From the NCBI GenBank assembly GCA_031213475.1, contig JARUPZ010000013.1, positions 1 through 64,000 of the forward strand: 64,000 nt of DNA, in the 5' to 3' direction. Below the pieces are notes generated by a model. The model was not told the origin of the DNA. It worked only from the letters and a program-made list of their open reading frames with translations, and did not search any database. Shown here one piece after another: positions 21,240 to 32,428 of this stretch. Position numbers and translations under genes: made by a program. Within the stretch, counting starts at the first letter, position 1. The number at the start of each line of letters is the position of its first letter. Origin of the DNA: Nereocystis luetkeana (Eukaryota > Sar > Phaeophyceae > Laminariales > Laminariaceae).

Positions 21240-21580
21240 GCGTCGTACGGCAGCACCCATCATACCATGGCAACTCCACGGCATCCCATGGTGTGGCATT
21301 GGACTTCATGGCACGCCCTAGGGGGTGCTGCAGCATGTCACGGGTGGCAACCGCCACGGTACTCCATGACAACCCCACGGAATGGCATGGCAACCTCCAA
21401 GGTACCCCAATATACACGGCACGTACAGTAGGTTGGGGTTAGGGCTAGGGTTGGGGTTTGGGTTAGGGCTCCATGGTATGCCGTGGTCCGTGGAGGGTTC
21501 GGTGGTATACCATGAAAGATGGCGTGGAAGGTTTTGCTGCTGGTGGTGCCACGGCATGCCACGGCATGTCGTGAAAAAGG
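21240..21580. repeat. CATGGCA-type low-complexity tract
   Basis: The motifs ccatggca, ccacggca, catggtat and gccacggcatgcc recur many times on both strands. They flank a degenerate telomere-like tract at 21433-21469. No gene is visible; the open frames follow the repeat. Confidence 0.55.
21433..21469 (+). repeat. Interstitial degenerate telomere tract
   Basis: About six units read TTGGGG, TTAGGG, CTAGGG, TTGGGG, TTTGGG, TTAGGG. The G-rich strand is the plus strand here, opposite to the terminal array. Confidence 0.75.
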
Positions 21581-21684
21581 ACACCACTGTACATCCACAA
21601 GACGAGAGAACCCAAAGCAAAACCACGCTTCGAGCCATCTGACAGTTCGCAGCACGTGTAGCATAGACATGTTGTACTCACCAA

Positions 21685-22115
21685 ACGATATGGTGCCTCG
21701 TTACCTTGCTTGCCGTCTGCTTCTTACTTTCTTCCACCACAGTTTCCGTTCTACACCTTCTGTTTTCGAAGCCTTCTCGCATTGCCTTGGCCGGGCTTTG
21801 TTCCACCCCTCCTGATGTCCCCCCCCCCGCCATTCCCATACGCCGATCCAGATGCCCTACGAATCTAGTCAGGTTTGCCTGATCCTCTTGCCACCTCCTA
21901 TTGAACCATTGTGCTGCTTCAAGGACCCCCGGTACCACGCCCCTACCTGTGTTTCTGCTCTTCACAACAGCGCTGTCTCTAAACACCAAAAGGGATCCGT
22001 CGACCCTTCGGTGCCTCGGAAGTCAATGTACTTGACTCTAGCATCTCCCCGAAGTCATCAAACTGTCTGCCAGGTGTCGGGGTCTCGCCGCCAGCCATCT
22101 CCCCGAAAATTGCTC
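21685..22115 (-). pseudogene. LINE family A C-terminal region, diverged fragment
   Basis: The segment matches the region around 15950-16250 in reverse: ggaccccc, caccacgccc, aaacaccaaaaggg and gacccttcggtg are recognisable. It is more diverged than other copies and has no open frame. Confidence 0.6.
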
Positions 22116-23111
22116 AACTGGGTACGCAAGAAATATTTTTTGGGCCAGGTTTCGTCCAAGACATTGGGGACACACACGACGAAAATCTCAATTTTGAACA
22201 TTTATCGTCGAGAAGGTTGCACAGACACATCGTTACCTGTAGGTGTATTCAGTATGCCCCTCCCTGTGTCGACAAAACCTCATTTGAAAATTCTCCGAGG
22301 GTGTGCATTATCTTCATCGTTATACCGTAATCGCTAGGGTTGGGCCCTGGTCCAATATGTACTGGCAGTACCACTGTGCTGCCTGTGAATGGGCTGCCAG
22401 AGTGCTCATATTTGGATTGTTTACATACCTCGTACGTCCTACAATGACGCTTCATTAAATTCACGGCGAATAGAGTAGAGAGGACACGCACAACAGCTAA
22501 ATTTTAATACTAAAGAGGGGAGAGGGGTAAACATGGAGGAAACCGTGAGCACGATGGACGAAGTCGCCTCAACCACTGATTGCTTGGGATGTGTGGATCC
22601 TGACGGTGCACCTGGAGCCGAGCCCTTGGTGGAGTAGAGGCCTGCCACCGTTGCTGCTACGGCTGCTGCTGCTGCTCTTGATGTGGAAGTTGTATCAGCT
22701 CCCAGTCGAGAAGGGGGTCGGGACAGGCGGAAGCAGTCGCAGCAGGAGAAGGACATCGTTTAGGATAATCTTAGTAAACATCATGTCTGGATCCTCATGT
22801 TTGGAATAATGTACTATAAATGGCCACTATTCGACCTAAATGACAAACCACCACCCCGGGGTTCATGCCTCTCGTGTCGAAGAAGACGGACTAGAACCAT
22901 ATGAATGATATGCCTGATTAGGTTCATCCTGAACTATCAGTAGTTCGGTTTCTTCCACCTCTAGCGCTGAATCAACGACACATAACCCACTGCTCTCACT
23001 CCCTCTACGTTTCTCTCCTCTCCCGGACAAACTTTAGCACACCCCCCTCTTTCCTCTTCTCACGAACCGAAAGCAACTAAAACAAACAGACTAAGTACAG
23101 CAGTATTAATA
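22116..23111. other. No gene seen
   Basis: Unique-looking sequence with short open frames on both strands and a GCT-rich stretch near 22650-22680. I find no motif or repeat to support a feature. Confidence 0.45.
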
Positions 23112-23165
23112 GTTGTTGTTGTTGTTGTTGTTGTTGTTGTTGCTCCCACATTAACTCTCTGACGA
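23112..23165 (-). repeat. (GTT)n tract, probable tail of a very short LINE B copy
   Basis: GTT is repeated about ten times (23112-23142), followed by ccacattaactct. On the minus strand this is gagttaatgtgg leading into an (AAC)n tail, the same junction as the LINE B 3' end at 36795-36831. Confidence 0.5.
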
Positions 23166-25276
23166 AGGAGTCCGGGGTCACACAAAAAAAAGGTGCTGGA
23201 GCCCTAGAAAGATCCGAAAAACGAAAAAAAACGAAAATTCGGCTGCCCCAAAATACACGAGACGAAGAAAGCGCACACGAGCTAAAACCAATGTGCAAAC
23301 TGAACTAACATGGCCACGGGTATACCCTCTCAACTATAACATAGAGTACCCCCGTTCCCACCACTAACCAACTCGTCGCTGCTGACTACAGCGAATGCTG
23401 TCTGAAGTGCCGCCTGCACCGTACGAAACGCACGGTAGTCGTGAAAACGAAAGAACACACCTGCCTGCTATCTGGAGTGCTGTCAGAGTGAAGACTCGCG
23501 GATATGCAGTGAAAAAAGGAGCAGTCGAACCTTACTACAACACGAATATCAACGATCGCTATCTCTTCCTGGATTGTCTGACACAAAAAGGTGCAGCACG
23601 GTTATGATACCACGTCCCTGATAATTGCGTAGCTTATTCCCCATCAAGGGTATACAACTCGTTAAACTACAAAGACCAGTGACGACGTTAATAACAAGTA
23701 CCGGTAGATACTATTCTGCCTCGTGAAAAACAACACCAGGAAAAAACAAACTATGACCGCTTCTCTCGTGATGATGGCGTGCGCGCAGATCATGAGTCTC
23801 CGTGCACCGTCTTCCTGTCGCTCTTCATGGCCGCCTCATCGCCTTGACCCAATCCACCCGCTCCTTTGCGCGTGCACTCGTTGCCATTCCCTTCCAGTCG
23901 ATTTCCTTTCTCCGTCATCCTGAAAAACAAAATGCTCCTCGCACTTGCGGTACTGATCTGAAAATTAAACAATTTCGCGCAGGGGGAGGTCAATCCGTCT
24001 CTTCCCCGCACGTCGACGCTCAGTCTCCCTCCTCCCTCGTCGTCGAATCCAGCCTCCTACCGGCGCAATAGACTGTGCCGTAGTGTGGCCTGTGGTGGCG
24101 CCTGCCTCCGCGTACGGACACCTCGATTGAGCATTGCTGCTCTGCCGCAGCTGCCTAAAAAAGACGCGCGAATCGTAGGTCGCCGTGCCGTGCCTGACGC
24201 ACCACATACGACCCAACTCTACTGCCGCCTGAGCCTCGCGGCCACAGGCAGCAGCAAGAAGGTATCACTCCTTGAGGGTGAGTCCGGCCTTACACCCGCC
24301 AGAAAGACCTACCCCACTCGCTGTAAGCCTGATAGGGCATGCCTCGCAGCATTCCTTGCCGAGGCAGCGAGGGTAACGGAGTACCTGGTATTGTTTTTTT
24401 AGTTGTGACCGCTCATGAGTGACGTTTCCAACTTCGTGACAAGTAAGGTGCTATCCAGACACAATGAGTGACCATTTGTATGCAGCATCTACCATGATCT
24501 TTGCACACGTTGTAATATCTATGTAAGACAGGGTATGCCCCTCCTTTTTTTCAGTATCAACATTTTCATTTCATTGTTTCGTCCAGCCCTCGAGCCTGAA
24601 ATAGTCAGCAGTCAAATCCGTACACGGGTAATTGCCGCCGTGTTGTAGTACCCATGCATCCGGGTTTCGTTGGGTCATGTTGGCAGTATCGTACGTATCT
24701 GGAATAGAAACAGTCGTATACGTACGAGTAAAATGTGTCCTATTCGTATTATTGTTTATGGTCGAGTAAGTTGTCATGGCGACACCATCCGGTCATCATG
24801 AGATGACGCCTCTCTCAACAATACGAACATTTTTTTGCTTCAAGTCAACAGATAGAAATGTTGATCCATGACGGAGGAAAACTACTCCTTCGCACAAGGG
24901 GTATAGACGATAAACTTGTTTCGTGGCGTATCGTGAAATATTCTCAGCAGAGTCGCTGTAAAAACTAGGTCGGCTCGCATACGCACAACTCTGGAGGTCG
25001 TACGAGTTCCATTACACACCAAGTACCAGTCAGTTCGGGCCTCGATAGTCGGGGTATCGGCAGATACTCGATATAGTTTCCAACTTTATGTACTCCAGGT
25101 ACTCAGTGCTCGTCAGCGGGAACCTCGCAGGTATTCCGTGATTTCACACGAGCTCAGTGTTTTCTTGATTCCGGAGAAGGGGAGAGAGAAGGTTGTGTTA
25201 ACTTTGGTCTGGAAGAGGAGAAGAGAGAGAGGGAGATCGGTGGTTTGTGTGAGGTTGGCTCAACGCTACAAACAGT
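23166..25276. other. No gene seen
   Basis: Only short open frames are present (the longest is about 105 codons at 24085-24402). One TACCTGGTA palindrome lies at 24382-24390. I see no repeat family or conserved motif. Confidence 0.45.
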
Positions 25277-27080
25277 GTGTGTGTTGTTCACTTTAAATTG
25301 TTCTTCCTACCCGTCGACATCCAGCACAACCAGTGTCCGTGGCGATTCTTCAATCCTAGAAGAGATAAAAGTTATGTGCCCAGAAAGCTACGCCACTACG
25401 TTGCCATGTATGCAGTAAACACACCAGTGGACAATGCAATGCCATGCCATCATACTGGCACGGCACTATGAAATAGACACGCGAAAGGAAACAATCAAAG
25501 ACAAAACGAAAACAAACAACACAAATCCAAATATATATATATATATAATTTTGCTCATCCCATTTATTATCTTCGCACATCTTCTTCTCTCTCTCCTTTC
25601 AACTCGTAACTCAGATCCGGGGTTACATGTCAGCCTCTTCTACCCCCTTCCCGCTACGGTACGTGCCTTCGGTTTTATCGCGAGAAGATTTCAGCCTTTT
25701 CTTCCCTCGTCGACTCACATCGAATTGTGCCTACCCACGCTGCAAGGCGCTCTCAACAATTGAATCCATTACTTTTGTTTACGCAAATAAAGTCAAATGC
25801 CCGACCCACCTGGGGCTCGAACGTAAGACTCAAACACAAGTAGAATTCGAGCTTAACCACTTGAACCACCGGGGCGAAAGGAACCAATGCAAAACAGACA
25901 TATGTATATATACGAAGTATAGAACAAGCAAAATGTCGTGCCCCCCACGTAGGCGATGTGGCAAACACTTGAAAAGAACAAGCCGGGAAAAAATGAGGAA
26001 AGAGCAAAAGCACCACTACTACCTGTAAACCGAGTTGGACAAAGAACCAAGGGGAAAAAAACAAAGGGGAAATGGCAGGCGAACCAAAGCATAAAGCACG
26101 CTCCAGGAAGCGGAAGCAGTTTGTGGTACGAGTAGTATAGCCAGGTTCTCCCTGCTAGTCCGCTTGGTATCTTGCTACCCTGACTGCCGTCTCCGCCCTG
26201 AGTTCGTCAACTATGCGAAGCCCCGTGGCGTCAGACAATACGAAACAAGCAAAGGAGGCTCGTCATCCACCCACGGCACACGATTCCTCCAATACGGCTT
26301 ATCAATCGATAAACGAAGAGAAAGAACAAATATAAAAAATCACGGAGAATCAGCGCAAGAAAGAAAACAAAAATGGAAAAAAAAGAGATGACAAGGGAAG
26401 ACCACCTTCGAACCAGTTGCACCAGTTGGTGGCACTATATAGTAGTATGGTGATATTCTACTTCCTACGCGGCCTGGTGCCTACCTACCCTCCCTCCTAC
26501 GTTCGTCCACCGCAGTTTCCCTTATGCTCCTCCTGTTCACCCCCCTCTCCGCATTACCTTGGTCGGGTTTTCTGCCACTTCTCTTGTTGCCCTCCTTCCC
26601 CCCCCCCCATTCTCATCCACGGCGGATGCGCGGCGCTGCCTACTAATCTCAGCCCCAACCTCGTGCCATCTCAACATGAGCCGTTCGGCTGCTTGACGGA
26701 TGCCCCTGTACCACTTCGCCGCATTGTTTTTGTTTCAGTGGATCAGAACGCGATCCCAACTCCAAACAACAAGGGCGCAACTTCCGTTGACCCTTCGGTG
26801 GCTCGGAACACCCTAAATAAGGTCTTCGACAACGCATCTATACCAAGTCTTAAACTGTCCACCTGGTGTCCGGTTCTCCTCACCAGCCATCGCCCTCATT
26901 ATTACCCCCAGGCGGCGGGGTAATATCTTTTTGCTTTGCCGTGCCATGCCTCCCCCTAAGAAGAGCCGCCTATCAGAAATGGTCGTTTTGATGCTCTCGA
27001 TAAGAGTCATCTTGGGGGCTTTCTCGTACGAGAGGGTGGCATGGTCAGTACCAAGTCGGCGCTGGGAGCCAATGACTCGT
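25277..27080 (-). mobile_element. LINE family A copy, 5'-truncated, carrying a SINE
   Basis: The 3' module (25277-25365) leads into the untranslated region, a SINE insertion (about 25540-25890), more untranslated sequence (25925-26465), and the C-terminal coding part (26465 to about 27080). The coding part is recognisable as ESIKTTISDRRLFLGGGMAR and PGGQFKTWYRCVVEDL. It lacks the RT catalytic core. At 25400 it has no palindrome insertion, giving another empty site. Confidence 0.75.
25540..25890 (-). mobile_element. tRNA-derived SINE, most complete copy
   Basis: On the minus strand the element starts with a tRNA-like head, with A-box-like TGGTTCAAGTGG (25857-25868) and B-box-like GTTCGAGCCCC (25812-25822). 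A body shared with three other copies follows, ending in gggatgagcaaaa and an AT-rich tail. RNA polymerase III would use the two boxes. The head folds poorly as a mature tRNA, so it is not called as a tRNA gene. It is inserted in LINE A 3' sequence. Confidence 0.65.
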
Positions 27081-28930
27081 AGAGAGGAAGGGTATGAAGT
27101 AGTCTAGAACGAAGGTCAGAGTGGCCATCACGAAAATGGATTTTGCCTGTCGTCGTCTGGACAAGAGGCTTGAACCCCGAGGTGGGAGATGGTCGTTGTG
27201 GTCGAATAGGTCGGTCATTTTCCGGTAGGTGGGCACCTCATTGGGAGGAAGTAGTCAAAATCGAGTCTACCCCGCGAAAACGTGGCCAGCATCGGCTGGC
27301 GCCCGGCATTGATCAATGAGATAGTGTCTTGGGGCCTTCCCGGTCATAAAAGATAGCCGATGTTGGCCACACAGGCATCGGGTATTATACCCGCTTTAGG
27401 CCACTCCTCTAAGAAGTATTTAAACATTCATAGATAGATACACGCGTACGCTGGTGTTACACTTCTTATCTTTGGTGTGTGCTTCAGATTGATGTGATGT
27501 GTACTCTGTTGTTTTTGAAGGTCAAAGAAGGTCACACGGCATTTCGTCTGCAGCACCGTGCGTTGAGGTGGTCACAGGTTTGGTACGGAAATATATTTTC
27601 GTGCAGAACATTTAGAGCAGTCAAGGGGGCGGGCGGTGGTGCTGCAGTAAATTCTCTTTGCTCGCCCACCGTGACGTAACAATCCAAGCCTATTAAGAGT
27701 GACGCTCTGCAGATCCAAGTGGAGACCCGTGGTACCTACACCCAAAAGAGAATATAATACTTCTGACATAATAGACAATGTGGCACGCTCATTTCCTATG
27801 GCGCATTTTCTTTTTACCTGACTTTCATGAACACAAAGACGCTTGTGGCGCGCGTTTTGTCACGTGGTTTTAAAATGAACCTGACTTTTGCACGATCGAA
27901 TCGAGTACACCTGATTTTGGCACTTGACCAAAACTAAAACCGCTCAGGGTGAAGGATGACGTGGACTTGCGTTCAGACTTTCCTATTATTCCCAGCAAGA
28001 TTCGACTTTCGTGCAGTTGACGGCCGCGTGTTCCACCACCTTCAGCCCGGACCTGCCCTTCCCGCTCCTCCGATGTTGATCGTCTCTGCCGTCCACGGCG
28101 CCACCTAGCTCGAGGTTGCGTGTCTTCGGTTCCGTGTGCTGCGTGTTGGGATTTCATCTATCGACCTGCTCCCTTCGCCCTCGCCTCCCGTACGGTTGTT
28201 TGTACCTGTAGCCGTCAACGCTTCGGCGAGCGGGCGCCCGCCTCGCGCATCCTCCTCACCGTCATGCCGCGTGGGGTTGGCAGGTCGCCTTTGTTCATGT
28301 TTTCTAGAGATAAGTGCAAACTCTACGTCCCTGCCCCCCCACCTCTTCCTCCCTGCCCGTTGAGTTTGCCGAAGCTACTTCCTCGCCACCGAAAAAAAAA
28401 GAAGGTAAACGACTGCTGGTTCGAGAAGATGTTGCGTCTTGTCGCCCTTAGCCATGGCGGCGAGTCAGTGTCAGTCCTGGTCTGCTCGTGTGATCGTACA
28501 GACATCCTTTACTACCTGAGCTCTGTGCCACGACCATTGCCCAGAGCATTTTGTTCTCAGGGTTAATCCTTTCCTTGCGACTAAAACCCGACCCTGACAC
28601 CAACTACAGTTGGGAAAACAACGTCCGCAAAAAATGAATAGCCGTCTACTTCACGTACAGTACCGGCCCGCTAGTAAGAAACTACACAATCGGCCGGAGT
28701 CTGGGTTTCTTACTTTCCTGGGGGCATGAGCATCATCTTCTCAAATGCTTCTTTCTTATTTCCCTGGGAAAATCACCATGAGTCTCTTAAAAGCGCCTTC
28801 CGTATTTTTGCCAGCAACGTTCAATGTTGATTCCTTCCTCAATTTTGAATACGTCTCTTCTCTTCTGAAGTTAGTCTCAGTATCATAGCCGATACACCCC
28901 CATCTACGCCCGAATGACCCCGATAAACCA
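27081..28930. other. No gene seen
   Basis: Open frames reach 148 codons (28120-28566, plus) but overlap competing frames and show no motif. Nothing repeated or structured was recognised. Confidence 0.4.
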
Positions 28931-28935
28931 TGATG

Positions 28936-30455
28936 CTACTCGTGGTCTTGCAGGCGCACGTTAGGCGTGCGCTTCCTACCCCCTGCGCGAATCGTTCCGA
29001 CGTCGCTTATCTCGTTCGGGCTACCCCCTCCCCCCACCGGCGAACTCTCGATCGTACTACCGACCCCCCATCCTTCCGACTCTTCCTCCTCCTCCTCTTC
29101 CTCCTCCTCCTCCTCCTCCTCCTCCTCCTCCTCCTCCTCCTCCTCCTCCTCCTCCTCCTCCTCCTCCTCCTCCTCCTCCTCCTCCTCCTCCTCCTCCTCT
29201 TCCTCTTGCTCCTCCTCTTCCTCCTCCTCCTCCTCCTCCTCCTCTTCCTCCTCCTCCTCCTCCTTCTCCTCCTCCTCATCCTCCTCCTCCTCCTCCTCCT
29301 CCTCCTCCTCCTCCTCCTCCTCCTCCTCCTCCTCCTCCTCCTCCTCCTCCTCCTCCCCCTCCTCCCCCTCGTCCTCCTCCTCCCCCTCCTCCTCCTCCCC
29401 TCCCTCCTCCTCCTCCTCCTCCTCCTCCTCCTCATCCTTCTCCTCCTCCTCCTCCACCTCCACCTCCTCCTCCTCCTCCTCGACCTCCTCCTCCTCCTCC
29501 TCCTCCTCGTCCTCCTCCTCTTCCTCGTCCTCGAACTCGCTCTCGTCCTCGCTCTCGCTGACCTTTACAAAGTCTTTATCGGCGCAGCGCGATAGCAGAA
29601 CCCACGATCCCCCTGCCGCGACGCCATCCACCGCGTACTTCGCCAGCGGAAGTTTCATGCTACGTGTGCTGCCGTCGTCTGGAGAAACCCCCTAAAATCG
29701 TAGAGGTGGCTTGTGCGTGCTCGGGCCTTCCGTGGGATGACCCCCCTGAACCAACCCATCCCGAGCCGAAGCAGTATCTCTTGGTTAACAAGATTCTGAG
29801 AAAGGGCGGCAGGTGCTGAGCATACAAAATAATAACCGTCATGGGCTTCAAACAGTAGTAAGTCCTCGTCGTCAGCAATGTCGTCGTCCATGTCCAGCGC
29901 AGCCTCCTCATCAACCTCTTGCTCCGTCTCACTCTCACTCTCCTCCTCGTCGTGAACCTGGCGGGTTCTCCTCATCCGCGGGAGCAGGCGAGATCGGTAG
30001 CACGTCCTCCAGCGGTTCCGGTGTAGTATCAACCTCCATGAAGAAGTACGTGCCCCGCTCTACGCCTTACAGATTTATGAGGTCGTCTTCGCTGACATCT
30101 GCCGTCATCGCCAGCTCCGTCTTCTCGAAGAGGCGCCTGCGGTACGCAGTGTCGCTATCGATCTTCTTCGCAGCCTCTCCGGTCCATTGCGTGATCAAGA
30201 TCCGACGATCAGACGCCGTTAGCTTATTGCACTCCCACTTTTCTAGGTCTGTGACTACCCCATCTTTCGCTCTCGTCTTCAAAAGTTGGAACTGGTCCGT
30301 GATCAACGCTCCCTTGCGCCTCAGCTTGCCCAACTGAGCCTTGACGCGGAGTAAGGCCGCAACGTTCATGGGCAACAGCGCTTCCTGCTTGGCTCTGGCC
30401 CCACGCGGGCGCAGCTGCGGAGGTGCACGCGCCGAGCAGGAGTTCTACCACAGGC
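28936..30455 (-). pseudogene. Broken acidic-tailed gene, family not named
   Basis: Three minus-strand open segments form one decayed gene. The first (30455 to 30067) contains VKAQLGKLRRKGALITDQF, WECNKLTASDRRILITQWTG and AKKIDSDTAYRRRLFEKTE, then hits a TAA. Past it the same frame continues with GTYFFMEVDTTPEPLEDV. After a frameshift an acidic stretch leads to DGYYFVCSAPAALSQ and LGMGWFRGVIPRKA. A further frameshift at a run of five Gs near 29696 joins to RSMKLPLAKYAVD and GSWVLLSR, followed by poly-glutamate encoded by the AGG/CCT repeat. The architecture resembles hypothetical proteins associated with transposons in algal genomes, which is recollection only. It has at least one stop and two frameshifts; sequencing error in homopolymers could account for some. 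Confidence 0.6.
29081..29545. repeat. CCT/AGG trinucleotide microsatellite, about 460 bp
   Basis: Almost pure TCC/CCT units with rare interruptions. On the minus strand one frame reads glutamate with scattered aspartate, so the expansion kept that frame open. The other frames give poly-Ser, poly-Leu or poly-Arg ORFs that are artefacts. Confidence 0.97.
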
Positions 30456-30924
30456 ACTCGTTTTGTTTGTGGGGCTGTCAAAAGCGTGTATCCCCCGTTC
30501 GTTCTGGCATGATTTAGTTTTTTGAAATATTTGTCATCCAAGCCACAGTTGATTCGTACCTGGGCACTGACAACACTGAGAAACAGCCAGTGTACAGTAG
30601 TACAGAAAAACGACAGAATATACTGCACTGTACCCCACATATCTAGGGGCACGATGGACCGCCAGGGGAAGGGTTGCTGTTTTTTTAGTTGCGGCAGATG
30701 CCGAGGCTGGGCCGTTTCTTAATTTTGTCTCAAATTTGAGGCTGATTTCCTTACTGAGACGTTTCTTACTATCGGGTCGGTACTGTATTCGCAGAGCCTT
30801 TGACAAATCCTCAGCAACGGCGTCTCGCAGCATAGAACACACCCACGTCATAATACCTTAAGTGCACTATTAACCAAGGGAAATATCTAGCAACCCCAAG
30901 GACAAGCCGAGCGAAACTAACGCT

Positions 30925-31145
30925 GTGTGTGTTCAAAATATTAAGCCGTTCTTTCTACCCGTCGACATCAGCACAACCAATGTCCGTGCGGATTCTTCAA
31001 TCCTATTAATAGAAGAGATATATACATGTTCTGGGGAGTTGTTTTGTGCCCACATAACTCGTACCAGGTATATCTCTGGGACTGAGCAATCGACCCGTGA
31101 CACTTGTTGAGCTGAATGTCGACGAGTGGAACGAACGGTTTGGGA
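30925..31145. mobile_element. Two LINE A terminal modules in inverted orientation (foldback)
   Basis: A minus-strand module (30925-31020: gtgtgtgttc, gccgttctttctacccgtcg, gattcttcaatcc) is followed 55 bp later by a plus-strand module (31075-31145: ctgagcaatcgac, gaatgtcgacgagtgg, acgaacggtt). The pair could fold into a hairpin of about 70 bp. Between them, TACCAGGTA (31062-31070) is an exact 7-bp insertion relative to the copy at 20800. Confidence 0.65.
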
Positions 31146-31149
31146 ACCC

Positions 31150-31215
31150 TGGTGGCTTGACAGGTGGTTCGCGTGCCCTCCAAGATCAATTCCTAGGGTT
31201 CGAGTCCCACCGACT
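31150..31215 (+). mobile_element. tRNA-like SINE head
   Basis: The B box GGTTCGAGTCC (31197-31207) is a perfect match to the polymerase III consensus. It follows an A-box-like TGGTTCGCGTG about 30 bp upstream. The pairing needed for a mature tRNA is incomplete, so this is more likely the head of a SINE than a tRNA gene. Confidence 0.45.
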
Positions 31216-32030
31216 GCATTCTCTTCTATACATACGTTTTCATGAGTCGAAATTGATCACCGGAAAGCGCGAGAGCGTGAGTCAGCAACATGAGAAATAA
31301 CCCGACGGCCAATCAGTGGGAACGCCGAAATTTTTGCGCGATGTTAAATTACTTCGCGTACCGGGGATGGGCAGGGACGACGCCTGTAATCACGGCTTTT
31401 GCCCAGAAGATGGCGAGGTGAAAAACCTCTGGTATGCCGCAAAACCTGGAAAGTAATAGTGATGAAACAAAGAAGTAAATATGCGAAAAACCCATTCACC
31501 AACAATACGAGCAGCAGGTGCGCCACCAACTAAGGCATGCATACAATTTTTTAGAACACCTGAAGAGGGGCAAAACAAAATATGGAGAGGAAAACAAAAA
31601 CCACTACAATGCAAAAGGGTCTTTAACGCAGATGGAACAGTTTGTGGAACATAGTAGAATGGGCAGCTGCTACCTACTCTTAATACGTGGTACTGGTTTG
31701 TACATCTACAGTAGTAGTATTGTGACCGTAGATGGATAGCAGGATATAACAACAAGTTCGGAAAACGTAACGAACGAAACAAACTATCTCACAATGAAAG
31801 GGAATACAAAACTACCAGGCACGTCGTAGTAGGAATAATATACCAAACTAAGCTCGGAGGAGAGACGCTCCGACCGAAAGGCGAAGACCAGCTGTGGAGA
31901 GGAAAAAGAGGGGAATACCCCGAGAAGAAAAGATGGGGGAGCAAAAGAAACCAAATACGCCGATCATATATGTCATACTCCGAACGAACAGAAACCCAAA
32001 ACAGGAAAACGAGGCAAGTCAGGACAAATG
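31216..32030. other. No gene seen
   Basis: Short open frames only. The longest (31390-31782, minus, 130 codons) shows no motif. Confidence 0.4.
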
Positions 32031-32034
32031 GACC

Positions 32035-32140
32035 GTTACAGCAGTACTGCTGGAATTTCGAAGAATCGGCGCGGCCTCTGCCTGTGTTGGATGTCGACGG
32101 GAAAAATGAATGGTTGAATGTGGACAACACCTACGTACAC
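32035..32140 (+). mobile_element. LINE family A 3'-terminal module
   Basis: It contains cgaagaatcggcgcgg, tgttggatgtcgacggg and tggttgaatgtggacaacacc, a diverged and truncated terminal module. Confidence 0.55.
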
Positions 32141-32299
32141 ATTCGGTTGAAAATGTCAGATAGTGCAGTTTCATCCTTCTAAGCGTGCTCAGCTCCATAT
32201 TGATGTAAATATTAACACACGTCTCGTTATTAATACTAATAGTACCGTTTTGTTTACCGACTGGTGTTTTTGCGCCGTGCTCACTTTGTTTATTTTATC

Positions 32300-32428
32300 T
32301 CTTTTTTTTTGTTTTTTTTTTGCTCATCCCATTTATTATCTTCGCCCATCTTCTTCTCTCTCTCCTTCCAACTCGTAACTCAGATCCGGGGTCACATAGC
32401 AGGCTCTTCTCCCCCCTTCCCGCTACGG
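32300..32428 (-). mobile_element. SINE copy cut by LINE B
   Basis: The tail side (A-rich on the minus strand), gctcatcccatttattatc and the actcagatccggggtcac block match the other SINE copies. The match stops at cgctacgg (32428), where LINE B sequence begins. Confidence 0.65.

Noticed and set aside
25790-25890. Functional tRNA gene on the minus strand
   Set aside because: A and B boxes are present but the acceptor and T stems do not pair well, and the segment is joined to a repeated SINE body.
28930-29695. Plus-strand poly-Leu and poly-Ser and minus-strand poly-Arg open frames of 140-240 codons
   Set aside because: They are alternative readings of the CCT/AGG microsatellite; only the poly-Glu minus frame connects to protein-like sequence.
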